Made by a program: the position numbers and the translations under genes | The notes under the pieces: model-generated | What the model saw: only the letters and a program-made list of their open reading frames with translations | What the model was told of the DNA's origin: nothing | Databases searched by the model: none | DNA from: Novosphingobium sp. JCM 18896 | Lineage (GTDB): Bacteria; Pseudomonadota; Alphaproteobacteria; Sphingomonadales; Sphingomonadaceae | Assembly (NCBI RefSeq): GCF_025938095.1 | Contig: NZ_JAPCZF010000002.1 | Location: 496,001-560,000, forward strand | Reading direction: 5' to 3' | DNA: 64,000 nt | In this document: positions 51,835 to 61,672 of the stretch, one piece after another | Layout of the letters: each line of letters starts with the position of its first letter | How positions within the stretch are numbered: the first letter of the stretch is position 1

Positions 51835-53334
51835 ATGATCCGCAAGATGATTTGCGGCGCGGGGGCGCTGGGTACGTCGCTCTTCGCCGCCACGGCCGCC
51901 TGGGCCCAGGATGCCGCGGCCAGCGCTGCGGCCGCCGTCGCCACCGCGACGCCGTCGCCCGAAGCCACCGAAGCGGCCACCGAGGCCGCCACCAGCCTGA
52001 TCAAGGCACCGTCGGCCGAGCAGATGGCCGGCATGGTCAACAAGGGCGACACCGCCTGGATGCTCGTCTGCGCCGCACTGGTGCTGATGATGAGCGTGCC
52101 GGCGCTCGCGCTGTTCTACGGCGGCCTGGTCCGCACCAAGAACATGCTCAGCGTGCTGATGCAGGTTCTGATGATCGTTTCCGTCGCCGCGCTCGTCTGG
52201 GTCTGCTGGGGCTATTCGATGGCCTTCACCAGCGGCAGCGAATTCGTCGGCGGCTTCTCGAAGGCGTTCCTCGTGGGCGTCGACGCGACCACCTACGCCG
52301 CGACCTTCTCGAACAACGTCTATCTGCCCGAGCTGGTCTTCGTCGTCTTCCAGATGACCTTCGCCTGCATCACGCCGGCGCTGATCGTCGGCGCTTTCGC
52401 CGAACGCGTGAAGTTCACGCCGCTGATCATCTTCGTCGTGCTCTGGCTGACCTGCATCTACTTCCCGATGGCGCACATGGTCTGGTACTGGGCCGGTCCG
52501 GACTTCCTCGTCGATGCTCCGACCGACTACGGCATGCTGTGGGGCTGGGGCGCGCTGGACTTCGCCGGCGGCACCGTGGTTCACATCAACGCCGGTATCG
52601 CGGGCCTCGTCGGCTGCATCATGATCGGCAAGCGCACGGGCTACGGCAAGGAAGCCACCCCGCCGCACTCGCTGACCATGACCATGATCGGTGCCTCGCT
52701 GCTGTGGATCGGCTGGTTCGGCTTCAACGCCGGCTCGAACCTCGAAGCCAACGCCGTCACCGCCGTCGCCTTCATCAACACCTTCGTCGCCACGGCTGCC
52801 GCAGCGGTTAGCTGGTCGATCGTCGAGAAGCTCCACCACGGCAAGCCTTCGCTGCTGGGTGCCGCCACGGGTGCCGTCGCCGGCCTCGTCGCGATCACTC
52901 CGGCCGCCGGCTTCGGCGCTCCGGGCACCTCGATCGTCCTCGGCCTGATCGTCTCGCCGATCTGCTACCTCTTCGTCAGCACGATCAAGAACAAGCTCAA
53001 GTACGACGACACGCTCGACGTCTTCGGCGTCCACTGCATCGGCGGCATCGTCGGCGCCATCGGCACCGGCATCATGGCCGCTCCGTCGCTCGGCGGTCAG
53101 GGCGTGTTCGACTACACCGTGTTCCCTGCCGGCTTCGACGCCGCCAGCTACGACATGGGCAAGCAGGTGATCGTTCAGATCAAGGCCGTGCTCTTCACCC
53201 TGATCTTCTCGGGTGTCGGTTCGGCGATCCTGTTCTTCATCGTCGACAAGATCTTCGGTCTGCGTCCCGCGGAAGAAGCCGAGCGCGAAGGCCTCGACCT
53301 CTCCGAGCACGGCGAGCGCGCCTACAACTACTGA
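51835..53334 (+). CDS. amtB: Ammonium transporter AmtB
   Basis: 499 residues from ATG 51835. A signal-like N-terminal segment (LGTSLFAATAAWAQ) precedes an Ala-rich periplasmic stretch, then eleven membrane segments. Conserved parts: SVPALALFYGGLVRTKNMLS, DFAGGTVVHINAGIAGLVG (His near the pore), GWFGFNAGSNLEANAV, and DVFGVHCIGGIVGAIGTGIM with the second pore His. It conducts ammonium and is shut by GlnK. The C-terminal tail (EREGLDLSEHGERAYNY) is as expected. Confidence 0.96.
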   Translation: MIRKMICGAGALGTSLFAATAAWAQDAAASAAAAVATATPSPEATEAATEAATSLIKAPSAEQMAGMVNKGDTAWMLVCAALVLMMSVPALALFYGGLVRTKNMLSVLMQVLMIVSVAALVWVCWGYSMAFTSGSEFVGGFSKAFLVGVDATTYAATFSNNVYLPELVFVVFQMTFACITPALIVGAFAERVKFTPLIIFVVLWLTCIYFPMAHMVWYWAGPDFLVDAPTDYGMLWGWGALDFAGGTVVHINAGIAGLVGCIMIGKRTGYGKEATPPHSLTMTMIGASLLWIGWFGFNAGSNLEANAVTAVAFINTFVATAAAAVSWSIVEKLHHGKPSLLGAATGAVAGLVAITPAAGFGAPGTSIVLGLIVSPICYLFVSTIKNKLKYDDTLDVFGVHCIGGIVGAIGTGIMAAPSLGGQGVFDYTVFPAGFDAASYDMGKQVIVQIKAVLFTLIFSGVGSAILFFIVDKIFGLRPAEEAEREGLDLSEHGERAYNY

Positions 53335-53426
53335 GACTTACCAAGCTTGGCGGGGGACGGGACCTTCCTCCTCTCCTCCCCCCGGACCCCGCCATCCGAT
53401 GTTCCTCCTGCGAACAGCAAACTAAA

Positions 53427-53458
53427 GGGCCGGAGCCAGCCGCTCCGGCCCCTTTTTT
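53427..53458 (+). terminator. Intrinsic terminator after amtB
   Basis: GGGCCGGAGC (53427-53436) pairs with GCTCCGGCCC (53442-53451) around a 5-base loop, followed by CTTTTTT. It lies 92 bases past the amtB stop and ends the glnK-amtB transcript. Confidence 0.9.
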
Positions 53459-53515
53459 ATGTTCGCTGCCGGCGGCGCTCGAGAAGCGTACGCGAGGCGG
53501 GAAGACGAGGAGGGA

Positions 53516-53947
53516 TCAGGCCTTGCCGGCCGCCAGCATGTCGACCAGTGCACGCACCGGCGTGATGTCGTAGCCGGCGGCAGCGGCATGCGCCGCGATG
53601 GTATCGGGATCGCCGCCCTGGCTGGCCTCGGCCAGCGCCCAGAGCAGGGTCGAGCGCGTGCCCGAGCGACAATAGGCGAGCACTCCACCGCCAGCACCGG
53701 CCAGCGCTTCCGACATCGCCTCGACCTGGGCCTGGCTGAAGCCGGCATGGGTCACCGGGATCTCGACATAGGCGAGACCGGCCGCCTTGGCCGCCGCGGC
53801 GATTTCGGCGCCGGGCGTCTGGTCGTCGCTCTCGCCCTCGGGGCGGTTGTTGATGATCAGGGTCACGCCTTGCGCAGCAGCGGCAGCGACGTCGGCGATC
53901 TCGATCTGGGGACTGGCCAGCACGCTGTCGGAAAGTTTGCGGAACAT
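53516..53947 (-). CDS. TIGR01244/DUF442-type phosphatase-like protein
   Basis: 143 residues from ATG 53947; GGAG lies about 8 bases upstream. The start FRKLSDSVLASPQIEIADVA, then TLIINNRPEGESDDQTPGAE and the loop VLAYCRSGTRSTLLWALAEA with a phosphatase-like Cys loop match the DUF442 (beta-lactamase hydrolase-like/TIGR01244) family. No metallohydrolase domain follows, so this is the standalone form. It may act on sulfur or phosphate ester compounds; substrate unproven. Confidence 0.78.
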   Translation of the reverse strand: MFRKLSDSVLASPQIEIADVAAAAAQGVTLIINNRPEGESDDQTPGAEIAAAAKAAGLAYVEIPVTHAGFSQAQVEAMSEALAGAGGGVLAYCRSGTRSTLLWALAEASQGGDPDTIAAHAAAAGYDITPVRALVDMLAAGKA

Positions 53948-54231
53948 CGATCTTTCTCCATCACGATCGGATAATTCGGGGGAAAGCGTCTCTCTGCCAA
54001 GCAGAGCAATGGCTAGCAAGCCGATGCGAAGGGCCGCGAGAGCGACAAAAAACGAGCCTATTCATGCAAGAGACATGATTCCGTTCGCCATTCTACATTT
54101 TCTCGTCTATGTCCAATGCTGCAGAGGAAAGCGTTGTGCGCGCAGCACGATCGCTTGCCCTGTCGTCTGGCGCGATTCGTCCGCGTTGCCAGGCTCGTTG
54201 GATGGGGCGAATTGAAGGTATACCTAGGTTT

Positions 54232-54987
54232 ATGGGTTTCGACAGAGGTCGTCGCGGTAGGGGACGCGACAAGCGGGACGGTTTCGGTGAAGACGGCGGC
54301 GGCTTCGACCCGTTTGCCGGCGGCGGCTTTGGCGGCGGCGACCGTTTCGGCGGTGGCGGTGATCGCTTCGGCGGTGGCGGCGGACGCGGCGGCTTCGGCG
54401 GCGGCGATCGTGGCGGCGGCGGCGGTTTCGGCGGCCCGCGCGGCGGCGGTGGTGGCGGCTTCGGCGGCCCCCGCGGTGGCGGTGGCGGCGGCATGCCCGC
54501 CCAGGTCGTTGGCCAGGGCAAGGGCGTCGTCAAGTTCTTCAACTCGGGCAAGGGCTTCGGCTTCATCCAGCGTGATGAAGGCGGCGAAGACGTGTTCGTG
54601 CACATCAGCGCGGTCGAGCGCGCGGGTCTCGAAGGCCTGGCCGAGGGCCAGCAGCTCGAGTTCACGCTGGTCGATCGCGGCGGCAAGATCTCGGCGAGCG
54701 ACCTTGTGGTCGTCGGCGACGTCATCCCCGTCGAAAAGCGCGAAGCCGCGCCGCAGCGCTCGCTGACCGGCGAGAAGGCGACCGGCACGGTCAAGTTCTT
54801 CAACACCATGAAGGGCTTCGGCTTCATCACGCGTGATGACGGCCAGCCGGACGCTTTCGTCCACATCAGCGCGGTCGAGCGTTCGGGCATGTCTGCCCTG
54901 AACGAAGGCGACCGTCTCGAATTCGATATCGAGGTCGATCGACGAGGCAAGTACTCGGCGGTCAACCTGGTGCCGCGTCAGGGCTGA
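54232..54987 (+). CDS. Two-domain cold-shock protein with Gly-rich N-terminus
   Basis: 251 residues from ATG 54232, where conserved-looking sequence begins; a longer frame from 54109 is open but has no clear ribosome binding site. Residues 1-88 are RGR and GGFGG repeats. Two cold-shock domains follow: KGVVKFFNSGKGFGFIQRDE (about 92-157) and TGTVKFFNTMKGFGFITRDD (about 180-248), each with RNP1 (KGFGFI) and RNP2 (VFVHIS or AFVHIS). They bind single-stranded RNA/DNA. The Gly-rich region may also contact RNA. Twin-domain CSPs occur in other alphaproteobacteria. Confidence 0.87.
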   Translation: MGFDRGRRGRGRDKRDGFGEDGGGFDPFAGGGFGGGDRFGGGGDRFGGGGGRGGFGGGDRGGGGGFGGPRGGGGGGFGGPRGGGGGGMPAQVVGQGKGVVKFFNSGKGFGFIQRDEGGEDVFVHISAVERAGLEGLAEGQQLEFTLVDRGGKISASDLVVVGDVIPVEKREAAPQRSLTGEKATGTVKFFNTMKGFGFITRDDGQPDAFVHISAVERSGMSALNEGDRLEFDIEVDRRGKYSAVNLVPRQG

Positions 54988-55008
54988 CACCGCCGTAAAG
55001 GCGCACCC

Positions 55009-55100
55009 GCTTCCGGACGTTTGACCGGAAGCACGCGACAAAATAAACGCGCGCAAATGGCGGCCCCTAAGGTTTTCGGACCTCGGGGGGCCGCCATTTG
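55009..55100. terminator. Hairpins between the cold-shock gene and argD
   Basis: Two inverted repeats occur after the cold-shock protein: GCTTCCGG-N8-CCGGAAGC (55009-55032), and CAAATGGCGGCCCC (55054-55067) with GGGGCCGCCATTTG (55087-55100). Neither has a long T-run. They probably separate the cold-shock and argD transcripts. The second repeat ends 45 bases before the argD ATG. Confidence 0.55.
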
Positions 55101-55145
55101 TCGTTTGCGTTTCCTCTCGATTTCGAAATGCCGAAGGAATGTGAA

Positions 55146-56336
55146 ATGTCGATCACCCCGCTCATGCCCGTCTACCCTCGGACCGCCTTTCGGCCCGTCC
55201 GCGGAGAGCACTGCCATCTGATCGGCGAGGACGGTCGGCGATACCTCGATTTCGCCGCGGGCATCGCGGTGAATGCCCTCGGCCATTCGCACAAGGGCCT
55301 GATCGGCGCGATCCAGCGGCAGGCCGAGACCTTGATGCACGTCTCGAACCTCTACGGCAGCCCGCAAGGTGAAGTGCTCGCGCAGCGGCTGGTCGACCAG
55401 ACCTTCGCCGATACGGTGTTCTTCACCAATTCGGGCGCCGAGGCGGTGGAATGCGCGATCAAGACCGCGCGCGCCTATCACCAGCATGTCGGCAATGATC
55501 ACAAGTTCGAGCTGATCACCTTCAACCAGGCCTTCCACGGCCGGACGCTGGGCACCATCAGCGCGTCGAGCCAGGAGAAGATGCACAAGGGCTTCCTGCC
55601 CCTGCTGCCCGGCTTCAAGTACGTCGAGTTCAACGACCTCGATGCCGTCAAGGCCGCGATCGGGCCGAATACCGCGGGCTTCCTGCTCGAGCCGATCCAG
55701 GGCGAAGGCGGCATCCGCCCGGCCACGGACGAATTCATGAAGGGCCTGCGCGCGCTCGCCGACGAGCACGATCTGATCCTCGCACTCGACGAGGTCCAGT
55801 GCGGCTATGGTCGCAGCGGCACCTTCTTCGCCTATGAGCTCTACGGCATCACGCCCGACGTCGTCGCCTCGGCCAAGGGCATCGGCGGCGGTTTCCCGCT
55901 CGGCGCCTGCCTCGCCACCGAGAAGGCCGCGCGCGGCATGATCGCGGGCAGCCATGGCTCGACCTATGGCGGCAACCCGCTGGCCATGGCCGCCGGCGTC
56001 GCCGTGCTCGACGCTTTCGCGGCCGAGGACGTGATCGCCAACGTGCGCGACAAGAGCGCCAAGATCGTCGGCCGGCTCGAGCAGTTCATCGGCAACTATC
56101 CCGAACTGTTCGAGGAAGTGCGCGGCAAGGGCCTGCTGCTCGGCGTCAAGCTCAAGATCGAGCCGCGCGGCTTCGTCGCCCATCTGCGCGACGAGCATGG
56201 CCTGCTGACCGTCGCCGGCGGCGACAACACGCTGCGCATCGTGCCGCCGCTCGTCATCGACGACAGCCACATCGACGAATTCATGGAAAAGCTCTCGGCC
56301 GGTGCCGCGAGCTATGCGCCCGAGGCAGGACAATGA
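55146..56336 (+). CDS. argD: Acetylornithine/succinyldiaminopimelate aminotransferase
   Basis: 396 residues from ATG 55146 ([20 protein letters not shown]). PLP-binding features: [46 protein letters not shown] and the Lys in [17 protein letters not shown]. Class III aminotransferase fold. It transaminates N-acetylornithine in arginine synthesis, and often also acts in lysine synthesis. The stop overlaps the argF start by four bases, so the two form an operon. Confidence 0.95.
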   Translation: MSITPLMPVYPRTAFRPVRGEHCHLIGEDGRRYLDFAAGIAVNALGHSHKGLIGAIQRQAETLMHVSNLYGSPQGEVLAQRLVDQTFADTVFFTNSGAEAVECAIKTARAYHQHVGNDHKFELITFNQAFHGRTLGTISASSQEKMHKGFLPLLPGFKYVEFNDLDAVKAAIGPNTAGFLLEPIQGEGGIRPATDEFMKGLRALADEHDLILALDEVQCGYGRSGTFFAYELYGITPDVVASAKGIGGGFPLGACLATEKAARGMIAGSHGSTYGGNPLAMAAGVAVLDAFAAEDVIANVRDKSAKIVGRLEQFIGNYPELFEEVRGKGLLLGVKLKIEPRGFVAHLRDEHGLLTVAGGDNTLRIVPPLVIDDSHIDEFMEKLSAGAASYAPEAGQ

Positions 56337-57259
56337 CCCGGCATTTCATCGATCTCACCGACGCGGGCGGCGATGCCGTCGCCGCGATGCTCAACGACGC
56401 GCTCGACCGGAAGGTGGCGCGCAAGGCGTGGCCCAAGGGCAAGGCCGATGCCGACGCGCCGCTGGCCGACCGCGTCCTGGCGATGATCTTCGAGAAGAAT
56501 TCGACGCGCACGCGCGTCTCGTTCGACATGGCGATGCGCCAGCTCGGTGGCAGCGCGATCATTCTCGAGGCGGGCTCGACCCAGCTCGGCCGCGGCGAAA
56601 CCGTCGCCGATACCGCGCGCGTGCTCAGCCGTATGGTCGACGCGATCATGATCCGCACCGACGATCACGCCAAGATCGAGGAACTCGCGCACCACGCCAG
56701 CGTTCCCGTGATCAATGGCCTTACCGACCTCTCGCATCCGTGCCAGATCATGGCCGACCTGCTGACGATCGTCGAGCGCGGCCATGCGCTGCCGGGGCTC
56801 CAGCTCGCCTGGCTCGGCGACGGCAACAACGTGCTGAACTCGCTGATCGAAGCGGCTGGGCTGATGAAGTTCTCGATCCGCGTCGGCGGCCCGGCGGGCT
56901 ACGAGCCCGATGCCGGCTTCGTCGAACGTGCGCGCGCAGCCGGGGCGGAAGTGCTGTTCACGCAGGACCCGCGCGAAGCCGTGGCCGGCGCGCAGGCCGT
57001 GGTCACCGACACCTGGGTCTCGATGGGCCAGGCCGGCGGCGACGTGCACATCGCGGCGATGCAGCCTTACCAGGTCGACGCCGCGCTGATGGCGACGGCG
57101 GCGAAGGACGCGGTGTTCATGCACTGCCTGCCCGCACACCGCGGCGAGGAAGTCACCGACGAGGTCATGGACGGCCCCCAGTCGGTGATCTGGGACGAGG
57201 CCGAGAACCGCATCCACGCGCAGAAATCCGTGCTACGCTGGGTCTTCGGCCAGATCTGA
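56333..57259 (+). CDS. argF: Ornithine carbamoyltransferase
   Basis: 308 residues. The carbamoyl-phosphate motif is [20 protein letters not shown] (STRTR at about residue 53). [40 protein letters not shown] and [18 protein letters not shown] match OTCase, the last carrying the HCLP ornithine-site motif. It makes citrulline in arginine synthesis. Begins on the argD stop codon, and hslO follows 21 bases later. Confidence 0.97.
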   Translation: MTRHFIDLTDAGGDAVAAMLNDALDRKVARKAWPKGKADADAPLADRVLAMIFEKNSTRTRVSFDMAMRQLGGSAIILEAGSTQLGRGETVADTARVLSRMVDAIMIRTDDHAKIEELAHHASVPVINGLTDLSHPCQIMADLLTIVERGHALPGLQLAWLGDGNNVLNSLIEAAGLMKFSIRVGGPAGYEPDAGFVERARAAGAEVLFTQDPREAVAGAQAVVTDTWVSMGQAGGDVHIAAMQPYQVDAALMATAAKDAVFMHCLPAHRGEEVTDEVMDGPQSVIWDEAENRIHAQKSVLRWVFGQI

Positions 57260-57280
57260 GTCAGATCCAGGAATAGTGGC

Positions 57281-58201
57281 ATGACACAAGAGGCCTCCAT
57301 CCCCGAAGGCGAGACCGGTTTCGACCGGGTGCTCGCCTTCGGCCTGCCGCAACGCAACGCCCGCGGCCGCGCCGTAAGGCTGGGCCCGGTGCTCGACGAA
57401 ATCCTCTCGGCGCACGAGTACCCCACCGCCATCCGCCACCTGCTGGCCGAGGCGCTGGTGCTGACCGCGCTGATGGGCTCGCTGCTCAAGGACGACGAAG
57501 GCCAGCTGACGATCCAGGCCCAGGCGCAGGACGAGACCGGTACCGGCATCGTCGACCTGCTCGTCTGCGACTGGCGCGCCTGCGAGGTCCGCGGCTACGT
57601 CAATTTCGATGCCGAGCGGCTCGCCGCGCTCGAGACCTTCCCGACGATGACCGCGCTGTTCGGTTCGGGCGGCTATCTCGCGCTGACCTTCGATCTCGCC
57701 TCGACCAAACAGCGCTATCAGGGGATCGTGCCGCTCGAAGGGGATTCGCTGGCCGAGGCCTGTCAGTCCTACTTCGCGCAGTCCGAGCAGATCCCCACGC
57801 TGATCCGCACCGCGGTCCGCTGGGATGGGCACTGCTGTGTCGCCGGCGGCTTGCTGGTCCAGCACCTGCCCGACGGCGAAGAGGGCCGCGAACGGCTCCA
57901 CGTCCGCCTCGATCACCCCGAGTGGGAGCACGTCGCGGCCCTGGCCGGCAGCACGCGGCAGGAAGAGCTCGTCGACCCCGCACTCTCGCTGGAAGCGCTC
58001 GTCTGGCGGCTGTTCCACGAGGAGGACGAGGTTCGCGTCGAGCAGCTTTCGCCGCTCTCGCGCGGCTGTCGCTGCAGCGTCGAACACTACGAAAAGGTGC
58101 TTTCGCGCTTCTCCGACGATGCCCGTCAGGAGATGCGCGGCGACGACGGAATGATCTCGGTCGACTGCGCGTTCTGCTCGCGGATTTTCAAGATCGCTTG
58201 A
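57281..58201 (+). CDS. hslO: Redox-regulated chaperone Hsp33
   Basis: 306 residues. The C-terminal redox centre has the two Cys pairs CRC (about residue 265) and CAFC near the end (VDCAFCSRIFKIA), the zinc-binding switch of Hsp33. The middle has the conserved YFAQSEQIPTLIRTAVRW. Oxidation frees the zinc and activates chaperone holding. It is the third gene after argD-argF; the link to arginine synthesis is probably only genomic. Confidence 0.94.
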   Translation: MTQEASIPEGETGFDRVLAFGLPQRNARGRAVRLGPVLDEILSAHEYPTAIRHLLAEALVLTALMGSLLKDDEGQLTIQAQAQDETGTGIVDLLVCDWRACEVRGYVNFDAERLAALETFPTMTALFGSGGYLALTFDLASTKQRYQGIVPLEGDSLAEACQSYFAQSEQIPTLIRTAVRWDGHCCVAGGLLVQHLPDGEEGRERLHVRLDHPEWEHVAALAGSTRQEELVDPALSLEALVWRLFHEEDEVRVEQLSPLSRGCRCSVEHYEKVLSRFSDDARQEMRGDDGMISVDCAFCSRIFKIA

Positions 58202-58323
58202 AAATCGGCACCTCATCGCTCATATTGCACGCTTGATCGGTACAATGCTTATCCTGTCCATTTCACGGCACAGATCGCTGTGAAGACAGGAAACGACCAA
58301 CCTCACCGACGCGGGATCCTGGG

Positions 58324-58728
58324 ATGAAAAGCCGGATGCGAATTGCTGTGGCTGCTGCGGGCATGCTCGTCGCGCTCGCCGCGCCCTCGGCGGCGCAGCG
58401 ACCCGCGCTGGCCATGCTCGGCCAGCTCGAGGCCGGCCGCTGGGAGCTGCGCAATCGCGACACCGGCTCGGTCGAGCGCCTGTGCCTGCCCGACACCCGC
58501 CGGTTGATCCAGCTGCGCCATCCGGCCGACAGCTGCGAGCGCCTGGTGGTCGACGACGGCGCCAGCGAGGTCACGGTCCAGTACACCTGCCGCGGCCGCG
58601 GCTATGGCCGCACCCATATCCGGCGCGAGACCAACCGTCTCGTCCAGATCGACAGCCAGGGCATCGCCGACGGCCTGCCCTTCTCCTTCGCCGCCGAGGC
58701 CCGCAAGGTCGGCGATTGCGCCACCTGA
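58324..58728 (+). CDS. Small secreted protein (DUF3617-like)
   Basis: 134 residues with signal peptide (IAVAAAGMLVALAAPSAAQ). The mature part begins ALAMLGQLEAGRWELRNRD and has three Cys (RLCLPDTRR, DSCERLVV, YTCRGRGYGRTH) plus one near the end (VGDCAT). The LEAGRWELR start and Cys pattern are reminiscent of DUF3617 proteins; I am not sure. Periplasmic with two likely disulfides. No operon partner: 122 bases to hslO, 53 to queC. Confidence 0.72.
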   Translation: MKSRMRIAVAAAGMLVALAAPSAAQRPALAMLGQLEAGRWELRNRDTGSVERLCLPDTRRLIQLRHPADSCERLVVDDGASEVTVQYTCRGRGYGRTHIRRETNRLVQIDSQGIADGLPFSFAAEARKVGDCAT

Positions 58729-58781
58729 GCCCACGACGCGATACGGTTGCCAGCCCGGCCCCGACGGGCTAGCCCGCAGGC

Positions 58782-59483
58782 ATGTCGACGCTTCCTCCAG
58801 GTAATGGCCGTGAGGCCGTGGTGCTGCTGTCTGGCGGCCTCGATTCGATGGTCGTCGCCGGTCTCGCGCGCGAGGCTGGCTACCGCGTCAACGCGCTGAC
58901 GATCGATTACAACCAGCGCCACCGCCGCGAGCTCGATGCCGCGCGGACGATCGCGCAAGCGCTCGGCGCCGCGCGCCACGTCACGCTGCCACTCGATCTG
59001 CGCCAGTTCGGCGGCTCGGCGCTGACCGACGACATCGCCGTGCCCAAGGACGGTGTCGCCGAGGACGTCATCCCCGTCACCTACGTGCCCGCGCGCAATC
59101 TCGTGTTCCTGTCGCTGACCCTGGCCTGGGCCGAAGCCCTGTCGGCGCGCGACATCTTCATCGGCGTCAACGCGCTCGACTATTCGGGCTATCCCGACTG
59201 TCGCCCCGAATTCATCGCCGGCTTCGCCGACCTCGCCGACCTGGCGACCAAGGCCGGCGCCGAAGGCGAACGCTTCGCCATCCACGCGCCGCTGCAGTTC
59301 CTCGGTAAGGCCGAGATCGCGCGCGAGGCCGCGCGGCTCGGGCTCGATCCGGCGATGAGCTGGTCGTGCTACGACCCGCAGTCCGATGGCAGCGCCTGCG
59401 GCCTCTGCGACAGCTGCCGCCTGCGCCGCGCAGGCTTCGCCGATGCCGGCCTCACCGATGGCACCGTCTATGCAGCAGGCTGA
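58782..59483 (+). CDS. queC: 7-cyano-7-deazaguanine synthase QueC
   Basis: 233 residues. The PP-loop ATPase motif VVLLSGGLDSMVVAGLAREA is at the N-terminus. VTYVPARNLVFLSLTLAWAE and GVNALDYSGYPDCRPEF are typical. The zinc site Cys cluster (CYDP..CGLCDSC) is complete near the end. It makes preQ0 for queuosine. The 3' end overlaps the next MFS gene by 14 bases. Confidence 0.94.
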   Translation: MSTLPPGNGREAVVLLSGGLDSMVVAGLAREAGYRVNALTIDYNQRHRRELDAARTIAQALGAARHVTLPLDLRQFGGSALTDDIAVPKDGVAEDVIPVTYVPARNLVFLSLTLAWAEALSARDIFIGVNALDYSGYPDCRPEFIAGFADLADLATKAGAEGERFAIHAPLQFLGKAEIAREAARLGLDPAMSWSCYDPQSDGSACGLCDSCRLRRAGFADAGLTDGTVYAAG

Positions 59484-61026
59484 GCCGGCGACCGTCGATC
59501 CGGTGCCGCCGGCCGAAAGCGAGCCTTATCGCTTCTACGTGCTCGGCGTGCTGATGCTGGTCTATGCGCTGAACTTCATCGACCGCCAGCTGATCACCAT
59601 CCTGGCGCCCGATCTCAAGCGCGACCTGGGCATCAGCGACAGCGACTTCGGCTTCCTCTACGGGACGGCCTTCGGCGTGTTCTATGCGGTCTTCGGCATT
59701 CCGCTGGGCAAGCTCGCCGATCATTGGTCGCGCGTGCGGCTGCTCGCGGTCGGGCTGGCCCTGTGGTCGGCACTGACGACGCTGTCGGGCTTTGCGAAAA
59801 ACTTCACCCAGCTCGGTGCCGCGCGCATCGGCGTGGGCATCGGCGAGGCCACGGCCAGTCCTTGCGCCTATTCGCTGGTCAGCGACTATTTCCCGCCGCG
59901 CCGGCGCGCGCTGGCGCTGTCGATCTATTCGGCGGGGCTCTATGTCGGCGGCGGCATCTCGCTCGCCTTCGGCAGCTCGATCGCGGCCGAGTGGAACGCC
60001 CACTTTGCCGATGGCAGCGCCCCGCTCGGGCTCGTCGGCTGGCAGGTCGCCTTCATGACGATGGGCATTCCCGGCCTGCTGCTGGCGCTGCTCGTGACGA
60101 CGATGCGCGAACCCATGCGCGGCCGCTTCGATCCGCCGCACGACGGCGCTGCAGCCGCCCCGATCAGCCCGCTCGCCGATTTCGTGCGCTCGCTCGAAAG
60201 CGTGCTCCCGCCCTTCACCCTGTTCGCCGCCGGCCGTCATGGGCCGATCGCACTCGCGGTCAACGCTCTAGGCGCCTTACTGGCCTGCCTGCTCGTCTGG
60301 GGCATGCAGCGGCTGACCGGCGATCTCGTCCAGTGGATCGCCTTCGCCCTCGGCTGCTATGCGGTGTTTTCCTGGGGCCAGAACCTGCGCCTGCGCGATC
60401 ACGCAACCTTCGACGCGGTCTGCCGCTCGCGCGCGCTGGTGGGGGTCACGCTCGGCTATGGCCTGGTCACGATCGTCGGCTATGCGATGACCGCCTTCGC
60501 CCCGCTCTATGCGATCGAGGTGCTCGGCGCCGATCCGCGCGAGGCCGGCTTCTGGCTGGGCGGCGCGGGCACACTCGGCGGGATCATCGGCGTGGTCGGT
60601 TGCGGCGCGCTGGCCGATCGGCTTGCGGGGAACAGCCACAACCACCGCCGCGTCTGGGTGATCGCTGGCACCGCGATCGGCTCGGCACTGCTCTACACCT
60701 TGATGTTCACCGCCAGCGACCGTTCGCTCTACTATGCGCTGAACTTCGTCGGCTGGATCTTCTTCGCCGGCACGCTCGGCGGATCGTCGGGCGCGGTGGT
60801 CAACGCAGTGCCCGCGCGGGTGCGCGGGATCGCCACGGCCGGTTTCGTCCTGGGATCGACGCTGCTCGGCTTGGCGCTCGGCCCCTATTCGGCGGGCAAG
60901 TTCTCGAGCCTGCTGGGCGGGCTCGGCAACGGGTTGCTCGTCCTGCTCGTGGTCGTGCCCTTCGGCTTGATCGCGCTCGCCGTGGCCGAGCGCGATCTTC
61001 GCCGAAAGTCGCTCAACCCCGCGTAA
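59470..61026 (+). CDS. MFS transporter (spinster-like)
   Basis: 518 residues from ATG 59470, overlapping the queC stop. Typical MFS start YALNFIDRQLITILAPDLKR, loop GIPLGKLADHWSRVRLLAVG, IGVGIGEATASPCAYSLVSD and SDYFPPRRRALALSIYSAGL. About 12 membrane segments plus a longer central loop. Spinster/AAHS-like group; substrate unknown. The gene's last 14 bases overlap the opposite-strand sodC gene (61013-61026). Confidence 0.85.
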   Translation: MQQAEPATVDPVPPAESEPYRFYVLGVLMLVYALNFIDRQLITILAPDLKRDLGISDSDFGFLYGTAFGVFYAVFGIPLGKLADHWSRVRLLAVGLALWSALTTLSGFAKNFTQLGAARIGVGIGEATASPCAYSLVSDYFPPRRRALALSIYSAGLYVGGGISLAFGSSIAAEWNAHFADGSAPLGLVGWQVAFMTMGIPGLLLALLVTTMREPMRGRFDPPHDGAAAAPISPLADFVRSLESVLPPFTLFAAGRHGPIALAVNALGALLACLLVWGMQRLTGDLVQWIAFALGCYAVFSWGQNLRLRDHATFDAVCRSRALVGVTLGYGLVTIVGYAMTAFAPLYAIEVLGADPREAGFWLGGAGTLGGIIGVVGCGALADRLAGNSHNHRRVWVIAGTAIGSALLYTLMFTASDRSLYYALNFVGWIFFAGTLGGSSGAVVNAVPARVRGIATAGFVLGSTLLGLALGPYSAGKFSSLLGGLGNGLLVLLVVVPFGLIALAVAERDLRRKSLNPA

Positions 61027-61564
61027 GCACACCGCAGGCGACGCGGCCGCCGCTGTTGCCGCTGGGATCGGTGCGGTTGTCGTCGGGACCGGCGTGGATT
61101 ACTACGGCCGTGCCGTCGGCATCGAACAGCGCCGCGTTCAACTCGGCCGCGCTGCCCGTGAGCCCCGCGGTCAGCGTGCCCTTGCCGTCGGTGCCCGCGA
61201 TCAGGTTTGGCAGATCGCCGAGGTGCGGCCCTTGGGGATTGGCGGTGCCGTGCATCTTGCCATGCGGATTGAGATGGCCACCGGCGCTGGTGAAATCGGG
61301 CGCGTCACACTTGCCGACGGTGTGGAGGTGGACGCCATGCGCGCCCGGTGCAACGCCGATCGCCTCGACCTTCAGATCCCAATGACCGTTGCGGTTGGCG
61401 ATCCAGGCCTTGCCGCGCGGCGTGCCGTCGGCCGCCCTGAGCGTGGCACTGGCGAGGCCCGCGGGCCGGGCCGCACGCGTGGGCTTGGCGACCGCGGCGG
61501 CCATATAGGCCGAGCTGGCGAGCGCACCCGTGACGAGCAGCAACGATAGGGTCTTGGTCTTCAT
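61013..61564 (-). CDS. sodC: Cu/Zn superoxide dismutase
   Basis: 183 residues from ATG 61564. A signal peptide-like N-terminus (LSLLLVTGALASSAYMAAAV) targets the periplasm. Metal-binding pattern: GVHLHTVGKCD (HxH), GGHLNPHGKMHG with His and the bridging region, HLGDLPNLIAG, and AVVIHAGPDDNRTDPSGNSG, then RVACGV supplying the disulfide partner Cys. It dismutates superoxide. Its 3' end overlaps the opposing MFS gene. ATG 61651 would extend past the signal peptide and is rejected. Confidence 0.93.
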   Translation of the reverse strand: MKTKTLSLLLVTGALASSAYMAAAVAKPTRAARPAGLASATLRAADGTPRGKAWIANRNGHWDLKVEAIGVAPGAHGVHLHTVGKCDAPDFTSAGGHLNPHGKMHGTANPQGPHLGDLPNLIAGTDGKGTLTAGLTGSAAELNAALFDADGTAVVIHAGPDDNRTDPSGNSGGRVACGVLTRG

Positions 61565-61620
61565 GTACGGCCTCCGGCTAGACGGCCCGCATCCTAGTGA
61601 AGGGCCTGCCTCGCACAACG

Positions 61621-61647
61621 AAAAAGGGGCCGGATTGCTCCGGCCCC
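61621..61647 (-). terminator. Intrinsic terminator after the OmpA-like gene
   Basis: Read on the minus strand, GGGGCCGGA (61639-61647) pairs with TCCGGCCCC (61626-61634) around a 4-base loop and is followed by five T residues (61621-61625). It lies 25 bases past the stop of the OmpA-like gene. Confidence 0.85.
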
Positions 61648-61672
61648 CCAATCGTTTTGCCCTGTCGGGACC

